This document shows, piece after piece, positions 1 through 9,719 of a stretch of DNA of 64,000 nt. Both the position numbers and the translations under genes were made by a program. The stretch's first letter is position 1. The number at the start of each line of letters is the position of its first letter. The notes under the pieces were generated by a model, which was not told where the DNA came from, did not search any database, and saw only the letters and a program-made list of their open reading frames with translations. Origin of the DNA: Pseudoips prasinana (taxonomy: Eukaryota; Arthropoda; Insecta; Lepidoptera; Nolidae); NCBI GenBank assembly GCA_951640165.1, contig OX621234.1, positions 2,919,001-2,983,000 of the forward strand. The letters run 5' to 3'.

Positions 1-92
1 TGTTGTTGCCATACTCCACTGCGAGGTTCACGTAGCTGATTTTATATTTATAAATTGTCATTGTTCAGTCGACAGTGTACAAAATGCAAAAG

Positions 93-338
93 ACGGTCAC
101 CATAGCCTAGTTGGTAGTGCTCCTGCCTACGAAGCTGGTGGTCCTGGGTTCGAATCCCGGTAAGTGCAAATATTTGTGTGATGAGCACGAATATTTGTTC
201 CTGAGTCATGGATGTTTTCTATGTATATATGTATTTATCTATCTATATAAGTATGTATATCGTCGCCTGGTACCCACAGTACAAGCTTTGCTTAGTTTGG
301 CGCTAGGATGATCTGTGTGACATTGTCCCCAGATATTA
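93..338 (+). mobile_element. SINE1 copy
   Basis: Near-complete tRNA-derived SINE. The head carries an A-box-like TAGCCTAGTTGG and a B-box GGTTCGAATCC as in an internal Pol III promoter. The body and the tail ending in CATTGTCCCCAGATATTA follow. It abuts a SINE2 copy directly downstream. Open frames across it are accidental. Confidence 0.9.
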
Positions 339-350
339 CGTATGATGAGC

Positions 351-878
351 CGGTTGGGGTGGTTGGTAAATACGTACCTTTCACTCCGCAGGATGTGGGT
401 TCGGTTCAAACTCAGGACAGATATTTGTGTGCATGAACATGTCTGTTTGTCCTGATAATTACGAGTATCTATATAACGATGTATTTACTAAAGAAAAGTA
501 GTCATCATCATCATCATTACAGCTAAATAAGTCCACTGCTGGACAAGCCTCCCTCAAGAATCGTCTTGGGGGGATATGCCATAATCGCCACGCTTGGCAG
601 GCGGGTTGGCGATCGCAGTAAGATGGTCATAGTACTCAGAAGGAAGCTGCTGCCCATCCTCTGGTAGATATTATCTCGGGTCGACTTCTACGCCCCCCAC
701 GGGATGAGATGGGGTGATGATATTCTGATTCTGATATTTGTCGCCGTCACCACACAGCAGAGCAAGAAAAGTAGTATATGTCAGTTATCTGGTTTCCATA
801 GTACAAGCTCCGCTTAGTTTGAGATCAGATGGCCGTGTGTGAATAGTACCCCAAGATGTTATTATTATTATATCTTGT
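351..878 (+). mobile_element. SINE2 copy interrupted by a LINE tail
   Basis: The SINE2 head (GGTTGGGGTGGTTGGTAAAT) begins just after SINE1. The body runs to 502, is broken by an inserted LINE 3' end (503-763), and resumes at 776 to finish with GTGTGTGAATAG and an ATT-rich tail. The B box is degenerate, so this copy is probably old. Confidence 0.88.
503..763 (-). mobile_element. RTE-like LINE 3' end nested in SINE2
   Basis: On the minus strand this reads into a GTCCAGCAGTGGAC segment and a (ATG)n tail, typical of RTE-like LINE 3' ends. It is flanked by a perfect 12-bp direct repeat, AAGAAAAGTAGT, at 491-502 and 764-775. I read that as its target-site duplication. The same tail family recurs at 52185-52690 and 58481-59207. 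Confidence 0.85.
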
Positions 879-999
879 GATGATATTATTGTGCTGTGTT
901 TTTACTTAGTATATATTTTTATAGAATTATTTGGCATGAGGTACAACAATTCGTTGAAAAACTTACTACTTATAGTAATAATCTTACTTGAATTATTTC

Positions 1000-1250
1000 C
1001 TGCTCTGAGTGACTCTAGAAAAAGATCTACAAGTTTGAGATCACAGTACAAACACCTATTACAGACAGGGAGTTTTAAAACAGCATTATTAAAAAAGAGC
1101 ATTTTTTGCATGGCGATTACTATATTTAATAAATTACCAAATAGCATTAAAGAACAACCCACTAGAATATTCAAAAGGCGACTTTCATTAATGCTTATTG
1201 AGAAATGTTATTATTCGGTGACAGAATTTTTAAATGATAATAAAATCTGA
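1000..1250 (+). pseudogene. C-terminal fragment of a non-LTR retrotransposon ORF2
   Basis: The frame ends with FNKLPNSIKEQPTRIFKRRL and then EKCYYSVTEFLND before a stop. This is the usual tail of CR1/Jockey-type LINE polyproteins, after the reverse transcriptase. No RT core or endonuclease lies upstream, so it is a 5'-truncated copy. Its 3' untranslated part continues to 1672. Function is not expected. Clade assignment is uncertain. Confidence 0.75.
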
Positions 1251-1672
1251 TAATATTACTCGTATGCCTAGCTTATTATACTTTAGTTATTATTTTGTCT
1301 TTGTTTTATATTTTTTATTTATTTATCATGACATCTTAATTCGTCTGCCAATACTTAATTTCAAATACAATTTATTATAAGAATACTTTATATTGTTAAT
1401 TATAAGAACACAATTTTTATATTTTTTTTTTCAATTGCTGTGTCATATTTTTTTTTTTTTTAATCCTGCTAAGCAGAGCTTGTACTATGGAAACCAGATA
1501 ACTGATATACTACATATACTATTTTTCTTTTGTAAATACATACTTATATAGATAGTTTACTAATTTTGAAATTTTGCATGCCGAAAGGTAGAATGGCAAG
1601 GCGCTGTTTTTAAATATAAGACCTGAACTGTAAACCTACATTCTAAGCAAATAAATACATTTCATTTCATTT
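1251..1672 (+). repeat. 3' UTR of the LINE fragment, split by SINE2
   Basis: AT-rich sequence continuing from the LINE stop. It contains TTGCATGCCGAAAGGTAGAA and ends in AAATAAATACATTTCATTTC, a short (ATTTC)n tail typical of non-LTR 3' ends. A SINE2 piece interrupts it at 1459-1557. Confidence 0.7.
1459..1557 (-). mobile_element. SINE2 fragment
   Basis: The shared SINE 3' module in reverse orientation (AGCAGAGCTTGTACTATGG), continuing through the AAATACATACTTATATAGAT body. The tRNA-like head and the terminal (ATT)n are absent. Confidence 0.85.
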
Positions 1673-1680
1673 CATGTATT

Positions 1681-2294
1681 GTAATGAATTTAATTTTAAT
1701 TAGATAGTTTGTCAATCTATTTGCATGTCCGTGAGCAAAATATGGGGACCCTACTTTGCTCATTACCATGTTCTGAGCAAAAAAATCAATTGAATTGAAA
1801 TTATGACCTAAACTACCTATAGAGAAACCCTGCAAAATAATATCCTATAAAAAGCAAGCGTTTACTATGCAGACGCACTACCATCGTATTTATTAAAACC
1901 GGAAGCTGATGCTAAATTGCTTTATATTGCGGGTTCTTCAGCCTTTATAAGAGGAAGAAATGTTTTTCCATTAAATTGAATAGAGTGCAATAAACAATTA
2001 TACCTTTTGCTTTGAAAGAAAATAAATAGTACGGCATTCAGTACTTAAGAATTATTTATTTCATTGGATTTTTACGAACTAAGTGTCTTCCCCTTAACAA
2101 ATATGACTAAGGAAAGTCAATGGACTGATTCTTAGAATTAATTATGTTTATGTAGAAGTTTAGATTAATATAAACTTGCTTATTGGTCTCTAGACTAGAT
2201 TGTAATACATATAAAGTATGTACTATACTTGGTACTTTATTAAATAATAAAAGTAAGTAATGGAATCAGGCGTTACTTTGCGAAAATCCATAAC
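1681..2294. other. No recognisable feature
   Basis: AT-rich DNA with stops in all frames. I recognise neither coding sequence nor a repeat shared with the rest of the window. Confidence 0.5.
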
Positions 2295-2384
2295 AATCAA
2301 AATACAAAATCAATATGTAGTGTTAATTCCGCTAATTGTACAATTAGCGGAATTAACACTACATATTGATTTTGTATTTTGATT
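2295..2384. repeat. Perfect 90-bp palindrome without spacer
   Basis: Arms 2295-2339 and 2340-2384 are exact reverse complements over 45 bases, with the centre at GTAC. The match stops sharply at both ends. It lies just upstream of a LINE-Y fragment. It could be a very young fold-back element, a fold-back replication product, or an assembly or library artefact. Confidence 0.95.
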
Positions 2385-2389
2385 AAATA

Positions 2390-2612
2390 ATAAAAAAAAA
2401 TCATATTTCTTCGTAGAACATTCTCTGAACAAAACGAAGATATTCTCAAGAAAGGCTATAGCAAAGAGGAGTACCTTACACCGGCGAGCATGTATTAAGA
2501 ATATAATGACAATAAATGACGCAAAAGAGGTGTGCAAATGGAAGGACAAATGGAAATCTGTTGTCTCTGTCTACCTCTCTGGGAAATAGGCGTGAGTCTA
2601 TGTATGTATGTA
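2390..2612 (+). pseudogene. LINE-Y C-terminal fragment
   Basis: Degenerate copy of the C-terminus better preserved at 13854-14098. Recognisable parts are the FSDQ-like start, RRACIKNIMTIN-like centre and the end near WKSVVSVYLSGK, followed by a (TATG)n tail. Stops and small indels interrupt the frame. It is a dead 5'-truncated LINE copy. Confidence 0.75.
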
Positions 2613-2633
2613 AGTATTTATTTTATGATACAC

Positions 2634-2940
2634 TAGCTGTGCCCCGCGGTTTTACCCGCGTTAATCTTTATAAATTATCACAGCTCGTCCCGTAAGTGAT
2701 AGCGTGATAATATGTAGCCTATATGTTGACCCGACGTCTTAGTAATATTCATTCACAATTTTAAGTGAATCCATGCAGTACTTTTTGAGTTTAGCCCGGC
2801 CATACATACAGATAAACAGACACACAAACAAAAAATCTAAAAACTATATTTTTGGCTTCGATATCGATTGTAGATCGCGCCCCAATTATACTATAAAAAA
2901 AATATTGAATGTACAGTTTTGACTTTCTTACAATTTTATT
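2634..2940 (-). mobile_element. Helitron-B copy
   Basis: On the minus strand it ends in CCGCGGGGCACAGCTAGT, preceded by GCGGGTAAAA. This makes the short GC hairpin about 10 nt before CTAG expected at a Helitron 3' end. The body matches copies at 13283, 21664 and 24300. Its far end touches the 1.79-kb inverted-repeat element. Confidence 0.75.
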
Positions 2941-4733
2941 ATAACGTAAAAGCTCCTATTAACGACCCCCTAAAAAGTGTACTCTATTAACGATCTAATT
3001 TTTAAATTACTCATATTAGACATAATATAGGGTTCCAGAATGTGATACTTTAAAAATTAGTTATTTATTTTAGTTGGGCAGCAAAAAGATTAAAGTTTAT
3101 GTGTGTAAATAGCCAGTAAAAGAAATAATTTGACAATGAGTGGGACGCACCCGAAATTGACGCACGTTTCATAGTGTTGCGTCTCCGGCCACGTAAGTAC
3201 ACCTGAATATTACTTAAGGAAAATAACACACTAAAAATGGATTGGTCTTCTTGCTATCACATTACAACTGTAACGTATATATTTGTTTTTTAAATTAACT
3301 CTTGATATAATACTTCTTATTGGTTTTTGTGTTATAAAATCATGTTTTAATTTAAGGCGGTAATAGAACCCAAATTTCAAAACTTGATTCTAATAACGAC
3401 CCATGGCGTTGTTAAATTTTGAGAACATTTAGTATTTTTAAATAATATCTATTATAAACTACCTCATTCGATTTTACTTTTTTCTTGTTCAATTCTTAAA
3501 ATTATTTTACTTCGATAGCTCTATTAACGACACAGCTATTTCTTAAAGTTTTTGTGTAAAACTCGGATCAACGTTAGACAATATCCCTATTATAATAACG
3601 ATATTATACTGTAAATAACCATTATTATCTGAATTAAAGACTAACCGAGACTAAAAAAAATATATAATAATGAGATCGAATTTAACAGTAGTCCATAAAA
3701 CGGATATTTTATCTGTTTATTATTAATTTTATTGGTCGCTAATAGAATATTGTAACCTTCATACGTGATTCTATTACCGACTCACAGCTATGACGATATT
3801 TTTGGTAGTATTACAGTACACAAAAACAAAATGTATATTTTTGAACAAATTGGCTTATTTCTTGCTAACGTAACGTTTTGAGAGATTTTGTCACAGGCCA
3901 TATTATTAATGTAAAATAATATTTGCTATCCAGTTTCATTCATGGCTTCATGGCATTGGCTATATTTCATATGTTTTCAAATCAAATAAAGTGGCGGGAC
4001 GGAATGAGGGCCATGTAACTTTTTAAATCTTCTTTCGAAAAACTTAATTCTATATCGTTGATTAATGTCTCTCACTCTTCTCCTAGCCTTATTAATCCCA
4101 AGCATCTTGGGGTCGGCTTCTGTATTGAGCGAATTACAAATGTGTTATTATAAAATTAACCTATTATAAAGGTATTTTGTGATTGTATTACAGATAAAAT
4201 ATTTTTGTTATTGATTTGTAATATATAATTAGTATGTAGTTAATGAAAAAGTAAGCTTTTAATTATTTGAAGACTGTTTTCTGAGATTGGTTACATTTTT
4301 AATTAATTAAAATAACAAAAAGTAAGTTCTCTAAGCTTTGCAATAAATAAATATGTTCATATTGTAATAATGGTGATCTCATAACTATAGTTATTATATA
4401 ATATATACCTTAAAAATCATTTTTTATTTGATTTAATAGTAGAGAAGAAGTGACATCTTCGTAGCGGTCGGTAAAAGAAGTAGAAAAATCGGTAATAGAA
4501 TCTTGCCGCATACTATGGGTCGGTAATAGAATCAACTACTCTTTTGGATTAAATAATTATTTAGTAATTATTGCGTTATTGAATATTGAATTTAAGTACT
4601 GAATTGCAAAGAATACTTTGTTGAGATTAAATAAAAATTATAACATATTTTCTAACATAACAGCTTATATCTATTTTTTTAAAGTGAATCCTAAGACAGC
4701 TAAAACTGGCGGTAATAGGAGCTTTTACGTTAT
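2941..4733. mobile_element. Putative non-autonomous 1.79-kb element with terminal inverted repeats
   Basis: The left end ATAACGTAAAAGCTCCTATT is repeated in reverse at 4711-4733 (AATAGGAGCTTTTACGTTAT). The interior is AT-rich and noncoding. A motif close to TTCTATTAMCGAC recurs about ten times in both orientations, near 2955, 2985, 3356, 3390, 3520, 3735, 3770, 4465, 4485, 4520 and 4710. Such repeated motifs often serve as transposase-binding or replication sites in DNA transposons, but that role is inference. No transposase is encoded. The duplication is ambiguous because the flanks are T/A rich. I do not recognise the superfamily. Confidence 0.7.
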
Positions 4734-4993
4734 TTATAGATAATGTCCACTTGTTCGGGTTGTGCCTTGGCGGTCTGTCTCAATTTGGCGGTCATCAGTC
4801 GTCACGGGAATACACACGCCTACGCCTAATAGTGTCTCCACGGTGCAATTTCCATTCCATCACTTTTACGACCTGATGGGAAGAATAAGCTCGAGGTCAG
4901 ACGCAGAACAATCAGTTGTACTTGTTCTTCAAAGCATAGGGGTGTGAAACTTTCTCTGTGGCATTTGGCTTGGGCCAACCTCTTGACAGCTAA

Positions 4994-5297
4994 GGCTGAT
5001 TTCAGAGTCGCGCCGGCGAGCGGCGCCGTCCAAACGCGCGCGCTTACAATTACACTAGATAGTAGTTGCGTTTCATAGTCACGCATTTCAAACGCGCCGC
5101 CGGTTACACGCGCGCCGCCGGTTACACGCGCGCCGCCGGTTACACGCGCGCCGTCGGCCAGCGCTGCCCGAGCTCCTCTACTGGCAGCTAGCGTTTCAGA
5201 GTGACACGTCTCGCACACGCCGTTGCGTACACTTAAAATGGCTGTTAGGACGCGCTGGCCTCCGGCGCGTGCCGCGCGCGTCACTCTGAAATCAGCC
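4994..5297. mobile_element. GC-rich MITE with TAA target duplication
   Basis: Terminal inverted repeats GGCTGATTTCAGAGT and ACTCTGAAATCAGCC flank a 304-bp GC-rich body. TAA lies on both sides (4991-4993, 5298-5300), as expected of PIF/Harbinger-type insertion. The 152-residue minus-strand open frame over it reflects low stop frequency in GC-rich DNA. Confidence 0.85.
5094..5158. repeat. 18-bp tandem repeat inside the GC-rich MITE
   Basis: About 3.5 copies of GCGCCGCCGGTTACACGC in tandem. The last copy has a C-to-T change (GCCGTCGG). This is a local expansion within the MITE body. Confidence 0.9.
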
Positions 5298-5604
5298 TAA
5301 ACCAAACATATATGCAGTTTGATTTGATTAGATGCCTCTAGATAACATGGCAGATACTAAGTCTGTCTTTAACAGCATTTTTTGTGTGGTGCAGTTGTTA
5401 AAGTACTGTCGCAACTACTTCAATGCTCACGTATTTTTGGTACAAACTCAAAAACTTCACTAGCTCTGTGGAGAGACGTGGCGTCTCTCTGTGTTTCCTT
5501 TACCGCATTTATCACATGTTCTGAGAAATTGTTCAAACTGCCACCACGTTCCGGCACAGACCCTCATGTCAGTAGTAGAAATTTTATCCTTATCACCTGA
5601 ATGA
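5298..5604. other. No recognisable feature
   Basis: A 72-codon frame here has no recognisable motif. No repeat from elsewhere in the window was noticed. Confidence 0.45.
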
Positions 5605-5812
5605 ATGATCGTCTACCATCATACTTTTCATAAGAAACTTTTTACCGCGCACTACCTCTCTGTGGAATCAATTAACTGCGGAGGTATTTCTCGGAAACCA
5701 TTACTCGCCTATTCCTTTGCCAAAGGCCGGCAATGCACTGTTGGTGCATGGGTGGTGGTGATTACTTACCATCAGGTGACTTTCTTGAGCTCTTACCTTG
5801 CTATTATATGAA
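5605..5812 (+). repeat. LINE 3'-end fragment (same type as 17277 and 33575)
   Basis: Contains CAAAGGCCGGCAATGCACT and a GGTGGTGATTACTTACCATC segment, the 3' region of a lepidopteran LINE family. It codes only for a broken peptide tail resembling RPAMHCWCMGGGDYLPSGDF. Confidence 0.65.
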
Positions 5813-5895
5813 ACAAACCCCCCACAGGACACCTATTTGAGTGAATCAAGTTGTACTTTGTCAACGTAAATTGTTCTTTCGTAAATCCCGAAATA

Positions 5896-6012
5896 GACTG
5901 CACGTGTAGCGCAGCAGTTAAAACAGTCGGCTCGCCACTTCGTGGGTTAGATATCCGCAAATCACAATTATTTGTGTAACCCATAAATAGTTGTTCTAAG
6001 TCAGATTGTACT
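5896..6012 (+). mobile_element. SINE4 copy
   Basis: The tRNA-like head GACTGCACGTGTAGCGCAGC is followed by a degenerate B box and the body GTAACCCATAAATAGTTGTT. A second copy is at 47515-47660, where the head is better preserved. Confidence 0.7.
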
Positions 6013-6316
6013 TAAACTAAACGTGCTAATCCACTGCGAATCGCTAGTTAATTATAATCGTATAAATATCACTCTATTCCTTTATTCCATTGTTTTCCCA
6101 ACAAATAGTCTTTGAAGCTTAATTGAGGGCAATGGTGACAAAAATAGACAAGTCTTTAGTCGCCAATTATACTCCCGGGGAAATATCTTCCTCGGTCAGC
6201 TTCGCACGTACTCGTACTAGAAAAACAAAGACATTTTTCGCTTCATTTTTATTGCTACTCGTATATTTAGCCACTTATTTGTGTAGAAAATGTTACATAC
6301 AATGTATGATGTATGT
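6013..6316. other. No recognisable feature
   Basis: A 101-codon frame starts here but runs into a MITE-A copy and has no recognisable domain. I treat it as accidental. Confidence 0.45.
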
Positions 6317-6448
6317 ACAGACGCCAGCACATCAAGCTACCCTAATCCGTCAAATTTCCCCAATTGAAAGTGAACTTTATGCGTTTGTGATAAAGTTGAA
6401 ATTCTATAACAGAAATTTGACAGATTAGCTGGATGTGCTGGCGTTAGT
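6317..6448. mobile_element. MITE-A copy
   Basis: Near-palindromic element. It begins CAGACGCCAGCACATCAAGC, passes AATTGAAAGTGAACTTTATG, and ends AGCTGGATGTGCTGGCGTTA. The outer about 40 bp form inverted repeats; the unique centre orients copies. Confidence 0.88.
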
Positions 6449-6470
6449 ACATACCTACATTCTAGGTACT

Positions 6471-6908
6471 GCCTCGTTGCTCTATCGGTAGCGTGCAGAT
6501 ACTGAGGTCCTCGGAAATATGTTTAACACCTTGCATGGAAATGTATTTTTGTATGTATACTACCTACATTTTATAACAAATATTTTTTGTTTATCTTATC
6601 TTAGGCCTGACCAAATGTAATTTTGGGACTTTTCTGTTAAGAAAATATCTCAGTACCAGACTGAAGTTTGAAAGTTGGCGGTATTGCACCCCCGTGCCTC
6701 AGGGAGCACGTAAAGCCGTCGCGTCGTCGGTTCTTTACCTGACCTCCTTCTGGTCGTGACGCTAGAAGTCCCATTATATTAAGAGAATGATGGGATAGAA
6801 AATGCCCCTGTGTTTGCGTACATACTTGTGCACTATAATATGTCCCACGCGATGGTTAATCTTCATTGAGACTGACCACCGTGGCCCAAATTCAACCAGG
6901 AGGACATT
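6471..6908 (+). mobile_element. SINE3 copy with disrupted B box
   Basis: The head GCCTCGTTGCTCTATCGGTA matches copies at 11438 and 49290. An unrelated AT-rich stretch (about 6514-6608) replaces the B box. The body then resumes with TTTTGGGACTTTTCTG and runs to AACCAGGAGGACATT. It cannot be transcribed from a normal internal promoter. Confidence 0.85.
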
Positions 6909-6954
6909 ACTATGGACATTCTATTATATAAACTAGTTACATTAACACTGACTG

Positions 6955-7088
6955 TTGTTTTTTTAACGTGAAACTTCTTTAGGGGCGTTGATCACTTTTT
7001 AAGTAAACAAAAAGCGTGAAACTTGCATCGTCATCTGTGTATATAATGTACATAGCCATACATCCATGCGTTATTAGTATACATTATA
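6955..7088 (+). repeat. R-S interspersed repeat
   Basis: Contains AACGTGAAACTTCTTTAGG and GTATACATTATA. A second copy at 29618-29835 lies close to the other Tc1-like insertion. Class unknown. Confidence 0.6.
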
Positions 7089-7090
7089 TA

Positions 7091-8682
7091 CACACATCAA
7101 CACAATCTAGGGATATTGAACATTTCATTGATTATCTAGAAAACTATAAACATTTTGTTATGACTGTAAATGGAAGAATTAAAGATAATTTCATGGCCGA
7201 TATTTAAACATTAACAACACGATGCGATTTTGTTTTTCTAATTAATAAAAGTCTTAAATTAATTAAGGCATAGAAAATTACTGAGTGAACAAAAACATTT
7301 TATTCTTATAAAATTATTCAATCGAATTAAATGAATAAAAATCTTACCAAATCTGATAATCAGTAATCGGTATTTCCTCCTCTAACATTAATCACACAGC
7401 GGCAACGATTTTCCATACTTAAAATTAAGGTGTCAATGTCTTGCTGGGGTATGCAGTCCCAAGTTCTTTTTAAATGTTCGAAAAGTTGTTCTTCTGTTGT
7501 CAAGTTGGGCGGAAAATCCCTCAATGCTCTTCGCTGTAACATGTCCCAGGCGTGTTCAATTGGGTTTAAGTCTGGCGACTGTGGAGGCCAATCTAATACC
7601 TGAACATCGTGTTCTCGAAGGGCGGCCCTCACCAGCCGCGCTGTATGGGAAGGTGCATTGTCATGCATGAGCTGAAATTCTTGCCCCGTTAGGGCCCTGA
7701 GCGGGACAATGACACGTTCTACTACCTCCTCACGGTATCTATGGGCAGTCATGCTGCCCTGAATCCAAATGAGTTGGGTTCGTCCGCCGATTCGTATTCC
7801 TGCCCACACCATAATTGTCCCGCCTTGGTAAGAGTGGACCTCCTGTGGATGTCGGAGACGGCTGACCCTGCCTGGAGTTCTCCAAACGCGTGTTCGTCTC
7901 GAATCTGGATGAAATCCATAGCGGGAATCATCAGTGAACAGCACCAATGACCATTGTTGATCACTCCATGTCAAATGTTCTTGAGCCCATAAAAGTCGCC
8001 TACCGCGATTGCCACGTCGCAGCGCTGGGACTCGTAGCGGTCTGCGAGCATGAAGACCAACTTCATGCAGCCTCCTTCGCACGGTTTGGTCGCTCACCAG
8101 CAGCTGCTGACCCTCCTGGAGCCTTTGCACTAGTTGCATCGCTGTGATATTGGGTAGTCTTCTGGCGGTCATTTGGAGAAATCGATCCTGTCTCTGAGTG
8201 GTAACACGATATCTACCTGTGTGCCGTTCTGCCACATCTCCAGTAGCGCGATAACGTGACCACAGCCTGGATACCACATTTTGGCTTGTGCCCAGAGACT
8301 CAGCAACGACGCGTTGAATAGCACCGTTTTGTAACATGCCAACTGCCCGTAACATTTCATCTCGACTCAAATGATGGCGTGGCATGACGCTAAAAAGCTT
8401 ACACAACCAATTGAGAAAAGAAAATAAAACAATTTATCAGGTTTTCTTCAATTAACACGCAAAAAATTTTTTAATGCAACTTCTTGAAATTAGATACAAC
8501 TCAAGATTGCGCTGTGCTTTGCGTGTTTTCATTTGTTTCTCATTTTAATTTTTAAATTTTGAATAAAGAATAGACAAGGTTTAAATCTGTAAATAAACTT
8601 TTTAAGGAAACTAAATAGGTTTTAAACAATAAAGCCATGTTTGATTTCAAAATAACGTATCCCTAGACTTTGTTGATGTGTG
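7091..8682 (-). mobile_element. Tc1-like transposon, copy 1
   Basis: 1592-bp element with inverted termini CACACATCAACA at both ends, continuing into CTAGGGATA. TA duplications lie at 7089-7090 and 8683-8684. It encodes one transposase on the minus strand. It is nearly identical along its whole length to copy 2 at 29954-31544, so both moved recently. The insertion sits at the edge of repeat R-S. Confidence 0.97.
7360..8385 (-). CDS. Tc1-like DD34E transposase, copy 1 (341 aa)
   Basis: Cut-and-paste transposase of the Tc1/mariner superfamily, which would act in the nucleus by binding the terminal repeats. The start is the ATG giving MPRHHLSRDE; the longer frame upstream lacks ATG. Residues 1-115 form the paired-like double helix-turn-helix DNA-binding region. 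The catalytic domain has D152 (LFTDDS), D242 (HDNAPSHTA) and E277 (NPIEHAW), with 34 residues between the last two. The C-terminus INVRGGNTDY matches the usual Tc1-like ending. Oddity: the residue after the first catalytic aspartate is Asp here, but Glu in copy 2 and in typical Tc1 proteins. Length is normal for the family. Whether this copy is active is unknown. Confidence 0.95.
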   Translation of the reverse strand: MPRHHLSRDEMLRAVGMLQNGAIQRVVAESLGTSQNVVSRLWSRYRATGDVAERHTGRYRVTTQRQDRFLQMTARRLPNITAMQLVQRLQEGQQLLVSDQTVRRRLHEVGLHARRPLRVPALRRGNRGRRLLWAQEHLTWSDQQWSLVLFTDDSRYGFHPDSRRTRVWRTPGRVSRLRHPQEVHSYQGGTIMVWAGIRIGGRTQLIWIQGSMTAHRYREEVVERVIVPLRALTGQEFQLMHDNAPSHTARLVRAALREHDVQVLDWPPQSPDLNPIEHAWDMLQRRALRDFPPNLTTEEQLFEHLKRTWDCIPQQDIDTLILSMENRCRCVINVRGGNTDY

Positions 8683-8835
8683 TATATAAAAAAAGTATTT
8701 CAGTTTAGTACTTTACATTGAGAAACACTTTGTATATATATAATGTATACTAATCAGCTATTATATTGTGGATTATTTAGACTAGAACGTTTGTCTCGTC
8801 CATAATACCGCCGTGTCTCAAGTCGACAGTCTTCG

Positions 8836-9212
8836 ACCAGTGTGGGTTACCAATGATGACTTACGGAACAGAGACGTGGTCGCCCACTATGGGCCTTATT
8901 AGTAGGCCCAGGGTCACCAAAAGAGCAATACTGAGGGCTATGCTCGGAGCCTCCCTGCGAAATCGAAACAGAAATGTGGAAATCACCCACATAGCTCGTA
9001 GAACCGATGGCCGTTGGGATGGAAGGTTCTCGAGTGGCGACCACGAAACGGAAGACGCAGCGTGGGCATGCCCCCTACAACATGGACCGATGATCTTGTG
9101 AGGGTCGCTTGAAACCGTTAGATGCGAATAGCGCAAGACCGACAATTGTGGAGATCATTGGGCGAGGCCTCTATCCATCAGTGTACGTCTTTCGGCTGAT
9201 ATGATGATGAAG
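8836..9212 (+). pseudogene. RTE-like LINE ORF2 C-terminal fragment
   Basis: The reading frame starts GLPMMTYGTETWSPTMGLIS and runs through RNRNVEITHIARRTDGRW. It ends near RQLWRSLGEAYIHQ and the tail CTGATATGATGATGA. These are the C-terminal segments that follow the reverse transcriptase in RTE/BovB-like LINEs. Part of the region between the EITHI and ARRTDGRW stretches appears deleted relative to the usual order, and the frame is broken after LQHGPMIL. It is a truncated dead copy. Confidence 0.85.
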
Positions 9213-9340
9213 CAAAATCATTTTATTTCACTTAATTTTGTAATACCAATTTCGTAATATCTTTAATTAAACACTGTCAACTTCCTATTAGAAGTGGGGG
9301 TTAATAATACGAGACAAAACGTTTCACGAAACCGTAGTAA

Positions 9341-9719
9341 GGCTGAAATCTATAGAGCGTACTTAGACTTTACCCACACTTTACTTTCGACTTAAGTCAA
9401 AGTCGGTATTTATAAAGCAATCTTCGAATCCCTCTGAGTGCATGCTTGGCAAATGTAAGTCCATAAAATCGACGACTTAGTAAAAACGTACACTATAAGC
9501 CAAATAAAAATAAAGTAGTCAAAAATATACTTCACCGTCATAACTTACATGACTTTTTAATTTTTCCGTATTATCAGAGACAGTGATGCCACATTGTATA
9601 ATCTTAACGTCAAAAAGTCTATAAATACCAAATCAAAGTATAAGCTTAGCATACACTTAGCAAAGTTTTACGTGAATTAAGTTTGAGTAAAGTCTAAGTA
9701 CGCTCTATAGATCTTAGCC
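9341..9719. mobile_element. 379-bp MITE with about 35-bp inverted repeats
   Basis: The left end GGCTGAAATCTATAGAGCGT continues into ACTTAGACTTTAC. The right end is its reverse, GTAAAGTCTAAGTACGCTCT then ATAGATCTTAGCC. The interior is AT-rich and noncoding. TAA and TTA border the two ends, so the target duplication is unclear. Confidence 0.85.

Noticed and set aside
97..165. tRNA gene at the SINE1 heads
   Set aside because: A and B boxes are present, but the acceptor stem and anticodon arm do not fold as a tRNA, and the sequence continues into a SINE body in every copy.
111..311. Recurrent 60-70-codon frames such as MVVLLPTKLVVLGSNPGKCK at 111, 36535 and 56887
   Set aside because: All are translations of SINE1 copies, either strand. 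SINEs are noncoding.
4826..5284. 152-codon minus-strand open frame rich in alanine, arginine and glycine
   Set aside because: It lies mostly over a GC-rich MITE with an 18-bp tandem array. Openness follows from base composition, and no domain is visible.
7016..7207. 63-codon frame across the left edge of Tc1-like copy 1
   Set aside because: It joins flanking repeat sequence to the transposon end. No motif.
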